Shown one piece after another: positions 46,774-54,478 of a stretch of 64,000 nucleotides of DNA (its first letter is position 1; the number at the start of each line of letters is the position of its first letter). A program made the translations under genes and the position numbers. The stretch covers positions 1-64,000 of the forward strand of contig NZ_LXKA01000243.1 in the NCBI RefSeq assembly GCF_001645125.1, written 5' to 3'. Source of the DNA: Paraburkholderia ginsengiterrae. GTDB taxonomy: Bacteria; Pseudomonadota; Gammaproteobacteria; Burkholderiales; Burkholderiaceae. Under the pieces are notes generated by a model, which was not told where the DNA came from, did no database searches, and saw only the letters and a program-made list of their open reading frames with translations.

Positions 46774-46871
46774 CGCTTCCGCTGAACTTTCGCCGCCTCA
46801 CTTCCGCCGTATCCCGTGCCGCCCGCTCGCCTTTTTCGTTTGCGGGCGGCAACTTCTTCAGGAGCTTCCCC

Positions 46872-47336
46872 ATGCACCGCTCATCCAGAGCCGCGACCGC
46901 GGCGCTGCTGCTCGCATTCGCGCTGCCCGCGCGCGCCGGGATGCAAGCCGCGCCTTACGCGCAGCAACTCGTCGACACCACGCTCGCCGCGCATCCCGAG
47001 TTGACGATTCTCGCGCTTCACGTCACGCCGCCCGCCGGCGCGGAAAACGTGATCATCGCGTCGAATATTGGCCGCATTGGCAAGCCGGCCGACGCGGACG
47101 ATCTGGCCGTGCTCGGCAGCGGCAAGCCGCGTGTCGAGACCACAAAGACCGGCGACCTCTCGGTCGAGCTGCCGATGCGCGACGCCGCGGGCCAGACCAT
47201 CGGCGTGATCGGCTCGACATTCCACTACACGCCCGGCGGCGACCGCGACGTAATCGTGCAGCAGGCCGAGCGCGTGCGCGACGAACTCGCTGCCCGCACG
47301 CCGTCGCTGTCCGCGCTGTTCCAGCCGGCACACTGA
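46872..47336 (+). CDS. Small exported Cache-like protein 1
   Basis: A 154-residue protein with signal peptide (MHRSSRAATAALLLAFALPA, cleavage after RARA near 22) and a single domain that repeats the extra domain of the cluster's TonB receptor. YAQQLVDTTLAAHPELTILA aligns with the receptor's YAQQLVDRTTARHPELVELD. SNIGRIGKPADADDLAV is identical to a segment of the receptor's second copy. GxIGVIGxxFxY and the late RVRDEL helix are also shared. The pattern resembles single-Cache (PDC-type) sensor domains, but here it is free in the periplasm with no kinase attached. Confidence 0.75.
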   Translation: MHRSSRAATAALLLAFALPARAGMQAAPYAQQLVDTTLAAHPELTILALHVTPPAGAENVIIASNIGRIGKPADADDLAVLGSGKPRVETTKTGDLSVELPMRDAAGQTIGVIGSTFHYTPGGDRDVIVQQAERVRDELAARTPSLSALFQPAH

Positions 47337-47364
47337 ACGTCGCCGGCGCATTCCTGAATTTTCA

Positions 47365-47391
47365 TTCAGACGAACTTCAGGTCGGCTTTAA
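47365..47391 (+). promoter_or_regulatory. Phased TTCAG repeat F
   Basis: TTCAG, TTCAG and TTTAA at 47365, 47376 and 47387, each 11 bp apart, about 125-150 nt before the third PstS-like gene. A partial palindrome (TTCCTGAAT, gap, ATTCAG) sits at its left side, as in box B. Confidence 0.65.
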
Positions 47392-47516
47392 CTTCGTGGA
47401 CGACGATATTGACAGGCGACCTCATTGAGCGCGGTACGCACCGGCTCCGCCACCGCCGTCGGGCCTGCATGCGCGGCCACCCGATCGACAACGACGACAC
47501 AAATCAGGAGACGTCC

Positions 47517-48617
47517 ATGAAGCAACAGAAGGAGATGCGCGTTTTGCGCAAGTACGCGGCAGTCTCGAGCGCAGCGATGATTGGCATCGCGGCGCTCGGC
47601 ACGCTAGCGTCGCCGTCCGCGTTCGCGCTGAAATATGCAGCGGTCGAGCATCACCTCACGGTCGACTCGTCGATTCCGAGCTGGCAGCCGGGCCCGGTCG
47701 ACGTGCACCCCGAAGAGGAACTGAACATTGTCGGCGCGGACGTGATGGACGAAATCACGCTCGGCTGGATCAAGGAATTCCGCGAGGCGTATCCGCGCCT
47801 GAGCGTGACGATGGAAGCGCGGGCGTCCGGCTCGGGCGGCCCGGCGCTCACCGCGGGAACGGCGGATCTGGCGCCAGTCGGACGTGAGCTGCTGCCCGCC
47901 GAGGAGAAAGCGTTCGTCGACAAGTACGGCTACAAGCCGCTCGCGATCCGCGTGGCGACCGGCAGCGTCGGCTCGCTCGGCAAGACCGCGGCGTCGGTCG
48001 TGATCGTCGACAAGGACAATCCGATCAAAGGCCTCACGCTCGCGCAACTCGACGCGATCTATTCGAAGACGCGCAATCGCGGACACGCCGACATCAGCAC
48101 ATGGGGCGATCTGGGGCTCGGCGGCGACTGGGCCAACCGGCCGATACACCTGTACGGCCTGAAGCCGGTCAACGGCATCGAGTACTACCTGCAGATGAAC
48201 GTGCTCGAAGGCGGCGCTTACAAGGACAACATCCAGTTCGTGAAGGGCAAAGGCTTCACGCACGCGTTCACGGTCGCTGCCGAGGACATGGCAACGCATC
48301 CGGGCGGACTCACCTACGCGCTGCTCGCGAACGTCAGGCCGAACGTGAAGGTCGTGCCGCTCGCCACAACCGACGGGCAGCCGTTCGTACTGCCGACGGT
48401 GCAGACCGTCTACACGCACCAGTATCCGCTGTCGCGCTATGTGTACATCTTCGTGAACAAGAAGCCCGGCGAGCCGCTGCAGCCGAAGATCAAGGAGTTC
48501 CTGAAGCTCGTGCTGAGCAAGCAGGGCCAGGACGTCGTTGCGAAGGAAGGCGTCTACATTCCGCTGACCCCGGCCGTCGTGAAGGAAGAGCTGGCGAAGC
48601 TCGATCAGGCGAGTTGA
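47517..48617 (+). CDS. Exported PstS-like binding protein 3
   Basis: A 366-residue protein. The ATG is preceded by AGGAGACGTCC. The signal peptide is at about 18-38 (AAMIGIAALGTLASPSAFA). The binding-protein fold shows NIVGADVMDEITLGWIKEFR, ARASGSGGPALTAGTADLAP, STWGDLGLGGDWANRPIHLY and TVYTHQYPLSRYVYIFVNKK. It is a close relative of the proteins at 45562 and 43712 and likewise lacks the RSxGSGT phosphate loop (LKPVNGIEYY instead). Confidence 0.82.
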   Translation: MKQQKEMRVLRKYAAVSSAAMIGIAALGTLASPSAFALKYAAVEHHLTVDSSIPSWQPGPVDVHPEEELNIVGADVMDEITLGWIKEFREAYPRLSVTMEARASGSGGPALTAGTADLAPVGRELLPAEEKAFVDKYGYKPLAIRVATGSVGSLGKTAASVVIVDKDNPIKGLTLAQLDAIYSKTRNRGHADISTWGDLGLGGDWANRPIHLYGLKPVNGIEYYLQMNVLEGGAYKDNIQFVKGKGFTHAFTVAAEDMATHPGGLTYALLANVRPNVKVVPLATTDGQPFVLPTVQTVYTHQYPLSRYVYIFVNKKPGEPLQPKIKEFLKLVLSKQGQDVVAKEGVYIPLTPAVVKEELAKLDQAS

Positions 48618-48663
48618 ATGCGCAACCGCGCGGGCGGGCGCGCCGTTGCAAGCTGAATTCGCA

Positions 48664-48689
48664 TTCAGATGACGTTAACGCTCGTTCAA
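48664..48689 (+). promoter_or_regulatory. Phased TTCAG repeat G
   Basis: TTCAG at 48664, TTAAC at 48675 (11 bp later) and TTCAA at 48685 (10 bp later), 67-92 nt before the second small Cache-like gene. It also has the partial palindrome CTGAATTCGCATTCAG. Confidence 0.55.
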
Positions 48690-48755
48690 GGTGGCGAACC
48701 TACACTCGACTCGCACCTGCTTTCATCACGCTCGTATGACAAACAGAGGAGAGAC

Positions 48756-49310
48756 ATGAAGACCCTGACCCAAACCCTTCTCATCGCGATGTTCGGCGCC
48801 ATGTCGGCATCCGCGGTGTACGCGGCCGATGCAGCGCCTGCCGCTCCCGCCGCCCCTGAAGCGCACCCGAAGAACTGGACGCCGCCGAGCGAGAAGATCT
48901 ACGCGCAAAAGCTGTCCGACCAGATCATGGCGCAGCACCCCGAACTGCTCAGCGTGACGTTCCACGGCACACCTCCGGGCATGACGGATGGGTACACAAT
49001 GTTCGCCGGCTCCTATCACGACCGCATCGGCAACGCCGACGATCCGGATGACATCGACATCTCGAAGAAGGGCATCACGATCGTCGATCCGCGCTGGCAC
49101 CGCCCGAACGATACCGTCCAGAAGTTCGTCATGATGCTGCCGCTGCGTGACGCGAAAGGCAATAACGTCGGCGAAATCGTGCTCGCGTACAAGAACGACG
49201 CCGCGCACACGAAGAGCGAGACGCAGTTCTTCCTCGCGTCGACGCACCTGCGCGATGCGCTTGCCAAGCAGATTCCGACCTTCGGCACGCTGTTCGAGGC
49301 CGCCAAGTAA
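48756..49310 (+). CDS. Small exported Cache-like protein 2
   Basis: A 184-residue protein. The ATG has GAGGAGAG upstream. The signal peptide ends near residue 24 (SASAVYAAD), and an alanine/proline linker precedes the domain. IYAQKLSDQIMAQHPELLSV, then FAGSYHDRIGNADDPDDIDI, MMLPLRDAKGNNVGEIVLAY and HLRDALAKQIPTF match the TonB receptor's extra domain and the 154-residue protein, with about 15 additional residues in the loop (PRWHRPNDTVQKF). A hairpin terminator follows. Confidence 0.72.
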   Translation: MKTLTQTLLIAMFGAMSASAVYAADAAPAAPAAPEAHPKNWTPPSEKIYAQKLSDQIMAQHPELLSVTFHGTPPGMTDGYTMFAGSYHDRIGNADDPDDIDISKKGITIVDPRWHRPNDTVQKFVMMLPLRDAKGNNVGEIVLAYKNDAAHTKSETQFFLASTHLRDALAKQIPTFGTLFEAAK

Positions 49311-49339
49311 GCGGCGCGCGACCCGGCATTGACTCTTTG

Positions 49340-49379
49340 AAGCGCCTTCTCCGGTAGGACCGGTGGGGCGCTTTATTTA
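49340..49379 (+). terminator. Terminator after the second Cache-like gene
   Basis: Stem AAGCGCC/GGCGCTT with an inner stem CCGGT/ACCGG, followed by TATTTAA. It lies 30 bp past the stop. Confidence 0.6.
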
Positions 49380-49405
49380 ACGATCCCCCTTTCAGGAGAT
49401 TGAAC

Positions 49406-50509
49406 ATGCGTGTGCGAATTTCCGTGATCCTGTCGCTGGCGGCATTCGCGGTCGCGGGACTGGGCGCGACGCTGCCGGACAACGCGCTCGCCACGACGCC
49501 GGCGTCCGACGTATCCGCACCAGTCGGCACGCCGCTGCGGCTTGCCAGCAGCACGTTATTGCCCGACTACAAAGGCGATTTCGACCACTTCGCGGTCGAC
49601 GTGGCCGGCGGCCGGTTGTTCCTTGCCGGTGAAGACGGCGCAACGCTCGAAGTGTTCGATCTCGGCAGCGGCAAGCATCTGCATACGATCAAGGGCTTCG
49701 ATCAGCCGCACGCGCCGCTCTTCCTGCCCGACGTGAACCGCCTGGTCGTCACTGACAGCGGCACCGGCATGACGCGCATCGTCGACGGCGCGAGCTATCG
49801 GATCATCGGCTCGATCCCGCTCGTCGTCGGCGCGGACTCGATGCTCTACGATCCGTCGAGCCGGCACATGTACGTCGTGACCGGCGGCAAGAACGCCGAG
49901 CCAAAGATGGCGAAGACGGTCGTCTCGGAGGTCGATCCGCGTACCGGCAGCCACATCGGCGACGTGACGTTCGACACCGACTTCACCGAATCGATGGCGG
50001 CCGAGCAGCACGGCAATCGCCTGTTCGTCAACGTGACCGGCCAGAGTACGCTGGCGGTCGTCGACAAGAAGACGCGCAACGTGACCGCGAACTGGCCGAT
50101 CCACGGTGCGGAGCTCAATGCGCCGATGGCGTTCGACGAAAAGCACCACCGGTTGTTCGTCGGCACGCGCAAGCCGTTCAGGCTGCTCGTGCTCGATGCG
50201 GCCAACGGCAACACGATCGCGTCATTCGATGCGCCGCAACGTACTAATCAGGTGATCTTCGACGAAGCGAACCGGCGCATCTACATGGCCGGCGACGACT
50301 ATCTGGGCGTGATCGAGCAGAAGGATGCCGACCACTACCAGGAGATCGCGCACGTGCCGACTGCCAAGGGCGCAAAGACAGCGATCCTCGTGCCCGAGCG
50401 CCACGCGCTGTTCATCGCGGTCTCACCCGGCGAGTCCGGCGCGGGCGGCAAGGTGCTGCGCTTCAACGTGCTGCCGGGTAATGGGGTGAAGACGGTCGCG
50501 GGGAAGTAG
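49406..50509 (+). CDS. Exported YncE/YVTN-type beta-propeller protein
   Basis: A 367-residue exported protein. CAGGAG lies upstream of the ATG and the signal peptide ends near LGATLPDNALA. Repeated blades are visible: DHFAVDVAGGRLFLAGEDGA, LFLPDVNRLVVTDSGTG, MLYDPSSRHMYVVTGG, QHGNRLFVNVTGQSTLAVVD, KHHRLFVGTRKPFRLLVLDA, EANRRIYMAGDDYLGVIEQ and PERHALFIAVSPG. This fits a seven-bladed YncE-like fold. Members are often periplasmic ligand- or metal-linked proteins; the role here is unknown. It is the last gene of the large cluster. Confidence 0.8.
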   Translation: MRVRISVILSLAAFAVAGLGATLPDNALATTPASDVSAPVGTPLRLASSTLLPDYKGDFDHFAVDVAGGRLFLAGEDGATLEVFDLGSGKHLHTIKGFDQPHAPLFLPDVNRLVVTDSGTGMTRIVDGASYRIIGSIPLVVGADSMLYDPSSRHMYVVTGGKNAEPKMAKTVVSEVDPRTGSHIGDVTFDTDFTESMAAEQHGNRLFVNVTGQSTLAVVDKKTRNVTANWPIHGAELNAPMAFDEKHHRLFVGTRKPFRLLVLDAANGNTIASFDAPQRTNQVIFDEANRRIYMAGDDYLGVIEQKDADHYQEIAHVPTAKGAKTAILVPERHALFIAVSPGESGAGGKVLRFNVLPGNGVKTVAGK

Positions 50510-50580
50510 GTACTGGCGCGCCTTTGCAGCGAGGATCAACAGATCCCGGGCAGCCAGCAAAGGACACTAGCTGAAAAATA

Positions 50581-50604
50581 GAGCAGTACGATATTGCGCT
50601 GATG
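50581..50604 (+). repeat. Putative attachment core, copy 3 (right end of the large island)
   Basis: Matches the last 24 sense bases of rng with one mismatch (GCGCTG for GTGCTG), isolated from any other rng sequence. Ordinary chromosome resumes behind it. Confidence 0.65.
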
Positions 50605-50691
50605 TGAATTGTCGTCGCCTGACTAGCCCGCCCGCGGCGCTGGATCAACCTCAATAGTTCAGGGGTTGGCATGACCCACACAATCAGGTAA

Positions 50692-50799
50692 TGCCCCCTT
50701 TTTTCCCCATTGACCGCGCTCCGCCGCAAGGCGTATAACCATCCCATTGGATGTTATACGGATGGCGATCAGATGCCTCCGGGAGTGCAAATGCCCAAA
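50692..50799 (+). repeat. Third copy of the leader block found at 22160-22229 and 24195-24305
   Basis: The leader and first codons of the ribbon-helix-helix gene, also present at the ends of both 275-bp repeat copies. This is the only one attached to an intact gene and is probably the original. Confidence 0.75.
50733..50759 (+). promoter_or_regulatory. Palindromic operator upstream of the ribbon-helix-helix gene
   Basis: Arms GTATAAC(C)ATCC and GGATGTTATAC around a CATT centre: 11 paired bases on each side with a single extra C. It lies about 30 nt before the start codon and fits an autoregulatory operator. The outer arms are degraded in the two island copies, while the inner CATCC/GGATG arms persist. 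Confidence 0.55.
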
Positions 50800-51216
50800 C
50801 TCAGCCTCATCGACACCTCGCGCCCCAAGGGCGGCGAGACCGAAAAAATCACCATCAACCTCGGCCCGGTCGACCTCGGCCAGATCGATCTGCTGGTCGA
50901 GGAAGGTTTTTATACGAACCGCACCGACCTGATCCGCACCGCCATCCGCAACCAGCTCGCGGTGCATGCTCAAGTCGTGTCGGAAACGGTGACCCGGCGC
51001 GAAATGGTGCTTGGCCTGCAGCACTTCTCGCGGCAGGACCTCGAAGCTGCTCGGGCCGCCAAAGAGCAACTCGACATTCACGTGCTCGGCCTCGCCAGCA
51101 TCGCAGCAGATGTGCCGCCCGAACTTGCCGCGGCCACAATTGCTTCGGTGGTGGTGCTCGGCGCGTTTCACGCGTCGCCCGCCGTCAAGGCAGCCCTCGC
51201 CGGCCGCATCAGCTAG
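50791..51216 (+). CDS. CopG/ribbon-helix-helix type transcriptional regulator
   Basis: A 141-residue protein. The ATG has GGGAG upstream. Residues about 18-58 (EKITINLGPVDLGQIDLLVE, then GFYTNRTDLIRTAIRNQL) form a strand-helix-helix DNA-binding unit. The C-terminal part holds two helical, alanine-rich segments of unknown function. No toxin gene is beside it, so a simple repressor role is more likely than an antitoxin. It probably controls itself through the palindrome upstream and perhaps the esterase 56 bp downstream. Confidence 0.8.
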   Translation: MPKLSLIDTSRPKGGETEKITINLGPVDLGQIDLLVEEGFYTNRTDLIRTAIRNQLAVHAQVVSETVTRREMVLGLQHFSRQDLEAARAAKEQLDIHVLGLASIAADVPPELAAATIASVVVLGAFHASPAVKAALAGRIS

Positions 51217-51272
51217 GCTCGTCGGCTCCCCATCTCCGCCACTAACCAAGGCCAACCCAGGTCATCATCAAG

Positions 51273-52358
51273 ATGAACGACGACTTCCTGAAGTCGATGA
51301 AAGACGCCTTCGAGCTATTGCGCACGAAGGGTCCGAAAGAAGCCACTGCGGCGATTCAACGCGCGCTCTCCGGCAGCAAGGGCCATGTGCAGCGCACACG
51401 AGCATCGCAGGCGCCATCGACGGCCAGTGATTGGGCGCAAGCCTGGACACAGACGCAAACGCAAACGAACCCCACACCACACGCCCCTGCCGCGCCGACC
51501 TTCGACGCCGACACCCCCGGCACCTTCAGCACACACACGTTCAGCAACGCAGCGGGACAACGCCAGTACAAGCTGTACGTGCCGGCCGTCTACAACGGCC
51601 AACCGTTGCCGCTGATCGTGATGCTGCACGGCTGCACCCAGAACGCCGACGACTTCGCAGCCGGCACGCGCATGAACGCGTTGGCCGAGCGCCACGGATT
51701 CATCGTCGCTTACCCGAATCAATCGAAAGCGGCCAATCATTCGGTGTGCTGGAACTGGTTCAGGCCTGCCGACCAGCAGCGCGATCACGGCGAGCCCTCG
51801 TTGATTGCCGGCATGACACGCGAAGTGATGGAACACTATCGCGTGGATCCAGCGCGCGTGTACGTGGCCGGTTTATCGGCAGGCGGCGCCATGGCGGACG
51901 TCATGCTGAAAACCTCGCCCGATCTGTACGCGGCAGCGGGTGTGCATTCGGGCCTCGCCTATGGCAGCGCACGGGATCTTCCCTCGGCGCTCGCCGCGAT
52001 GAAAGGCGGCAAGGTGCGCCACACTCGCTCGCATGGCGCGCCGCAGCGCCCGCTCATCGTGTTCCATGGCGACGCGGATTCGACGGTTCATCCGGCCAAC
52101 GCCACCGAGATCGTTGCGCCATTCGATGCCCACATCAGCACGCAATCGAGCGGCGCGACCGGCACGAGCAACCGCCGCGCCTACACGCAGCAACGTCGCA
52201 TCGCGGCGAACGGTGTCGAAGCGGAATATTGGGTCATCCACGGCGCAGGCCACGCGTGGGCCGGCGGCAGTCAGCGGGGCTCCTACACGGACCCGTCCGG
52301 GCCCGACGCCGCCGCGGAAATGGTTAGATTTTTTCTCGCTCATCCGCGCGCTCAGTGA
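51273..52358 (+). CDS. PHB depolymerase/esterase family hydrolase
   Basis: A 361-residue alpha/beta hydrolase of the extracellular-type PHB depolymerase (LpqC) family. It opens with an intracellular-type helical segment ([20 protein letters not shown]) and no signal peptide. The core has [40 protein letters not shown], the nucleophile serine in [17 protein letters not shown], and [15 protein letters not shown] and [11 protein letters not shown] for the aspartate and histidine. Substrates may be short-chain polyesters or aromatic esters. Confidence 0.85.
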   Translation: MNDDFLKSMKDAFELLRTKGPKEATAAIQRALSGSKGHVQRTRASQAPSTASDWAQAWTQTQTQTNPTPHAPAAPTFDADTPGTFSTHTFSNAAGQRQYKLYVPAVYNGQPLPLIVMLHGCTQNADDFAAGTRMNALAERHGFIVAYPNQSKAANHSVCWNWFRPADQQRDHGEPSLIAGMTREVMEHYRVDPARVYVAGLSAGGAMADVMLKTSPDLYAAAGVHSGLAYGSARDLPSALAAMKGGKVRHTRSHGAPQRPLIVFHGDADSTVHPANATEIVAPFDAHISTQSSGATGTSNRRAYTQQRRIAANGVEAEYWVIHGAGHAWAGGSQRGSYTDPSGPDAAAEMVRFFLAHPRAQ

Positions 52359-52373
52359 GCAAGGCCCGGCGCG

Positions 52374-54110
52374 TCAAATCGCGCCCAAAGGCCTCAACAA
52401 ATTGCGCAGCGCCGCGACGGTGATCGGCCGCGAAAACCAGAAGCCTTGCGCCTCGTCGCAACCGAGCGCCTCAAGTTGCACGGCCTGCTCTGCGGTTTCG
52501 ACGCCTTCCGCCGTCACACGCAGCTTGAGCGAATGCGCCATCGCGATGATCGCCCCAACCAGCGCCGCGCTCTGCGGATCGGTGTTCATGCGCATCACAA
52601 ACGAGCGATCGATTTTCAGGCGATGCAGCGGAAAGCGCGTGAGATAGGCGAGGCTCGAGTAGCCGGTTCCAAAGTCGTCCACCGCGACCTCCACCCCCAG
52701 TTCACGCAACGCATGCAGTGTCTGCAAGGCCTGCTCGGTATCGTCGAGCAACACGCCCTCCGTGATTTCCACCTCGAGATAACAAGGATCGAGCGCGGCG
52801 TCGGCCAGCGCTTCCTGAATCGTTTCGAACAGGTTGTGCCGCTGAAACTGTTGCGGCGAGACGTTCACCGCGAAACGCGGCAAGTTGCCGGTCTGCCTCA
52901 GCAATTTACCCGCGTCGCGGCACGCGGTCCGGATCACCCACTCGCCGATCTGTTCAATCAGGCCGGCCTCTTCCGCCACCGGCACGAACTCTAGCGGGCT
53001 GATCAAGCCACGCTGCGGATGATTCCAGCGCAGCAGCGCCTCCACTTGTGCGATGTGTCCGTTGGAGAGCGTCACCTGCGGCTGATACACCAGATGCAGT
53101 TGCTGACGCGCAATCGCTTCGCGCAACATCGCCGCCAGTTCGAAGCGTCGCGCCGCCTGGCCTTCGAGCGCGGTGGAAAACCGCCGCACCGCGTTGCCGC
53201 TCACCGCCGATGCCGCCGACAATGCCACCCCCGCGCGGCGCATCAGCGTAGGGGCATCGGCGCCGTCGGCCGGATAAGCCACGATGCCGATGCTCGCGGT
53301 AATGCTCAGCGCGGTCCCGGCGTAGTCGATCGATTCGGCGATGCGGCCCAGCGCCTCGGCAGCAAACGCATCAGCGGCCGCGCCGCTTTCGTTGATCAGC
53401 AGCGCAAACTGCGTACCGCCAATCGACGCAATCGTGCCGTCGTTCGGAAACAGGCCGCCCAACCGTTCGCCGACAATCTGCAGCACGAGTTCCGCCGCGT
53501 GCAAACCCAGCGCGTCGCGCAGTTTGCGCAGATGATCGAGTTCGGCGATCAGCACGGTAAAGCCGCTGCCGCTGCGCTGACAACGCGCGATCGTCAACTC
53601 CAGGCGTTCGGTGAACAGCGTCTGATTCGGCAGGCGAGTCACGCCGTCGTGATGGGCGACGTACCACAGGCGCGCTTCGGATTGCGCATAGCGCGTCATG
53701 TCGACGACGATGCCAACGTAGCCCGGCGGACAGGCCGCCTGCGCCGTCTCCGTAACGAGCGGCGCCAGCGCGAGGACCACGCGAACCGGCGTGCCGTTAC
53801 GCCGCAACACAATCCATTCGCCTTCATAGCGCGTGCTCACCGTCGCCAGCGGCGGCAGTTCGGCGCGGCGCTTGGCGAACTCGGCCGGATCGAGCAAAGA
53901 CTCAAACGTACGGCGCCCAATCAACTCCGTGGCCGCGAATCCAGTCAGCTTTTCGAAAGCGGCATTGACGGATTCGAGCGTGCCATCCGCGGCGCAGATG
54001 AACATGCCGTTGGGCGCCGAGGCAAGCACGGCGTCGTGTGGACGTGTTTCGGCGTAGAGGTCGTCTTGCATCGCGCCGGTCTGTTGATATTTATGGGTGG
54101 TGAAAGGCAT
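52374..54110 (-). CDS. PAS-GGDEF-EAL cyclic-di-GMP phosphodiesterase
   Basis: A 578-residue signalling protein. A PAS domain (about 20-140, SAPNGMFICAADGTLESVNA) is followed by a GGDEF domain whose signature is degenerate (SIGGTQFALL instead of GGDEF), so diguanylate cyclase activity is unlikely. An EAL domain with QVEALLRWNHPQRG and VDDFGTGYSSLAYLTRFPLH looks intact, so cyclic-di-GMP cleavage is the probable activity. The start is the ATG at 54110; a TTG ten codons further upstream and an ATG 13 codons downstream are alternatives, none with a good ribosome site. It converges on the esterase. Confidence 0.9.
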   Translation of the reverse strand: MPFTTHKYQQTGAMQDDLYAETRPHDAVLASAPNGMFICAADGTLESVNAAFEKLTGFAATELIGRRTFESLLDPAEFAKRRAELPPLATVSTRYEGEWIVLRRNGTPVRVVLALAPLVTETAQAACPPGYVGIVVDMTRYAQSEARLWYVAHHDGVTRLPNQTLFTERLELTIARCQRSGSGFTVLIAELDHLRKLRDALGLHAAELVLQIVGERLGGLFPNDGTIASIGGTQFALLINESGAAADAFAAEALGRIAESIDYAGTALSITASIGIVAYPADGADAPTLMRRAGVALSAASAVSGNAVRRFSTALEGQAARRFELAAMLREAIARQQLHLVYQPQVTLSNGHIAQVEALLRWNHPQRGLISPLEFVPVAEEAGLIEQIGEWVIRTACRDAGKLLRQTGNLPRFAVNVSPQQFQRHNLFETIQEALADAALDPCYLEVEITEGVLLDDTEQALQTLHALRELGVEVAVDDFGTGYSSLAYLTRFPLHRLKIDRSFVMRMNTDPQSAALVGAIIAMAHSLKLRVTAEGVETAEQAVQLEALGCDEAQGFWFSRPITVAALRNLLRPLGAI

Positions 54111-54478
54111 CAAGCGAGCTGTTGGCGCGTCGGAAGCCAACGGTAAGGCCGGGCAATTTCGGTCCCGATCCGGCCAACCGTCCGTATGATAGCGGCTTTC
54201 CTGCTCCCCGCTCCCTCACCGGCCGTACATTCTTCACGTCTGTCGTTTCCATCGGCTGGCCCTCCATTTATTCAAACCGGCACCCGCACCATACACGGCT
54301 CGCTATTGCCAGGATACCCCATCCTTCATGAGTCAATGCACAAGGGCACTCGAAGCTCGCATGCAGGGCTGTGCCGGATTGACGACCGTTATATCCGTAT
54401 ATATATTTCGATGACGATTCCCCTCTAAAAACCGCTGTTGCGCCGCGCGAATCCGCGCGCGCCGGCGCTCCGCATTTC
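54111..54478. other. Divergent control region between the EAL protein and the LysR gene
   Basis: 368 bp without a gene. The right third is AT-rich (TATATCCGTATATATATT near 54389-54406) and probably contains promoter elements of the LysR gene. No firm boxes could be assigned. Confidence 0.5.

Noticed and set aside
43712-48617. Phosphate (Pst) uptake locus
   Set aside because: PstS-like proteins are present, but pstC, pstA, pstB and phoU are not, and the phosphate-binding loop is not conserved.
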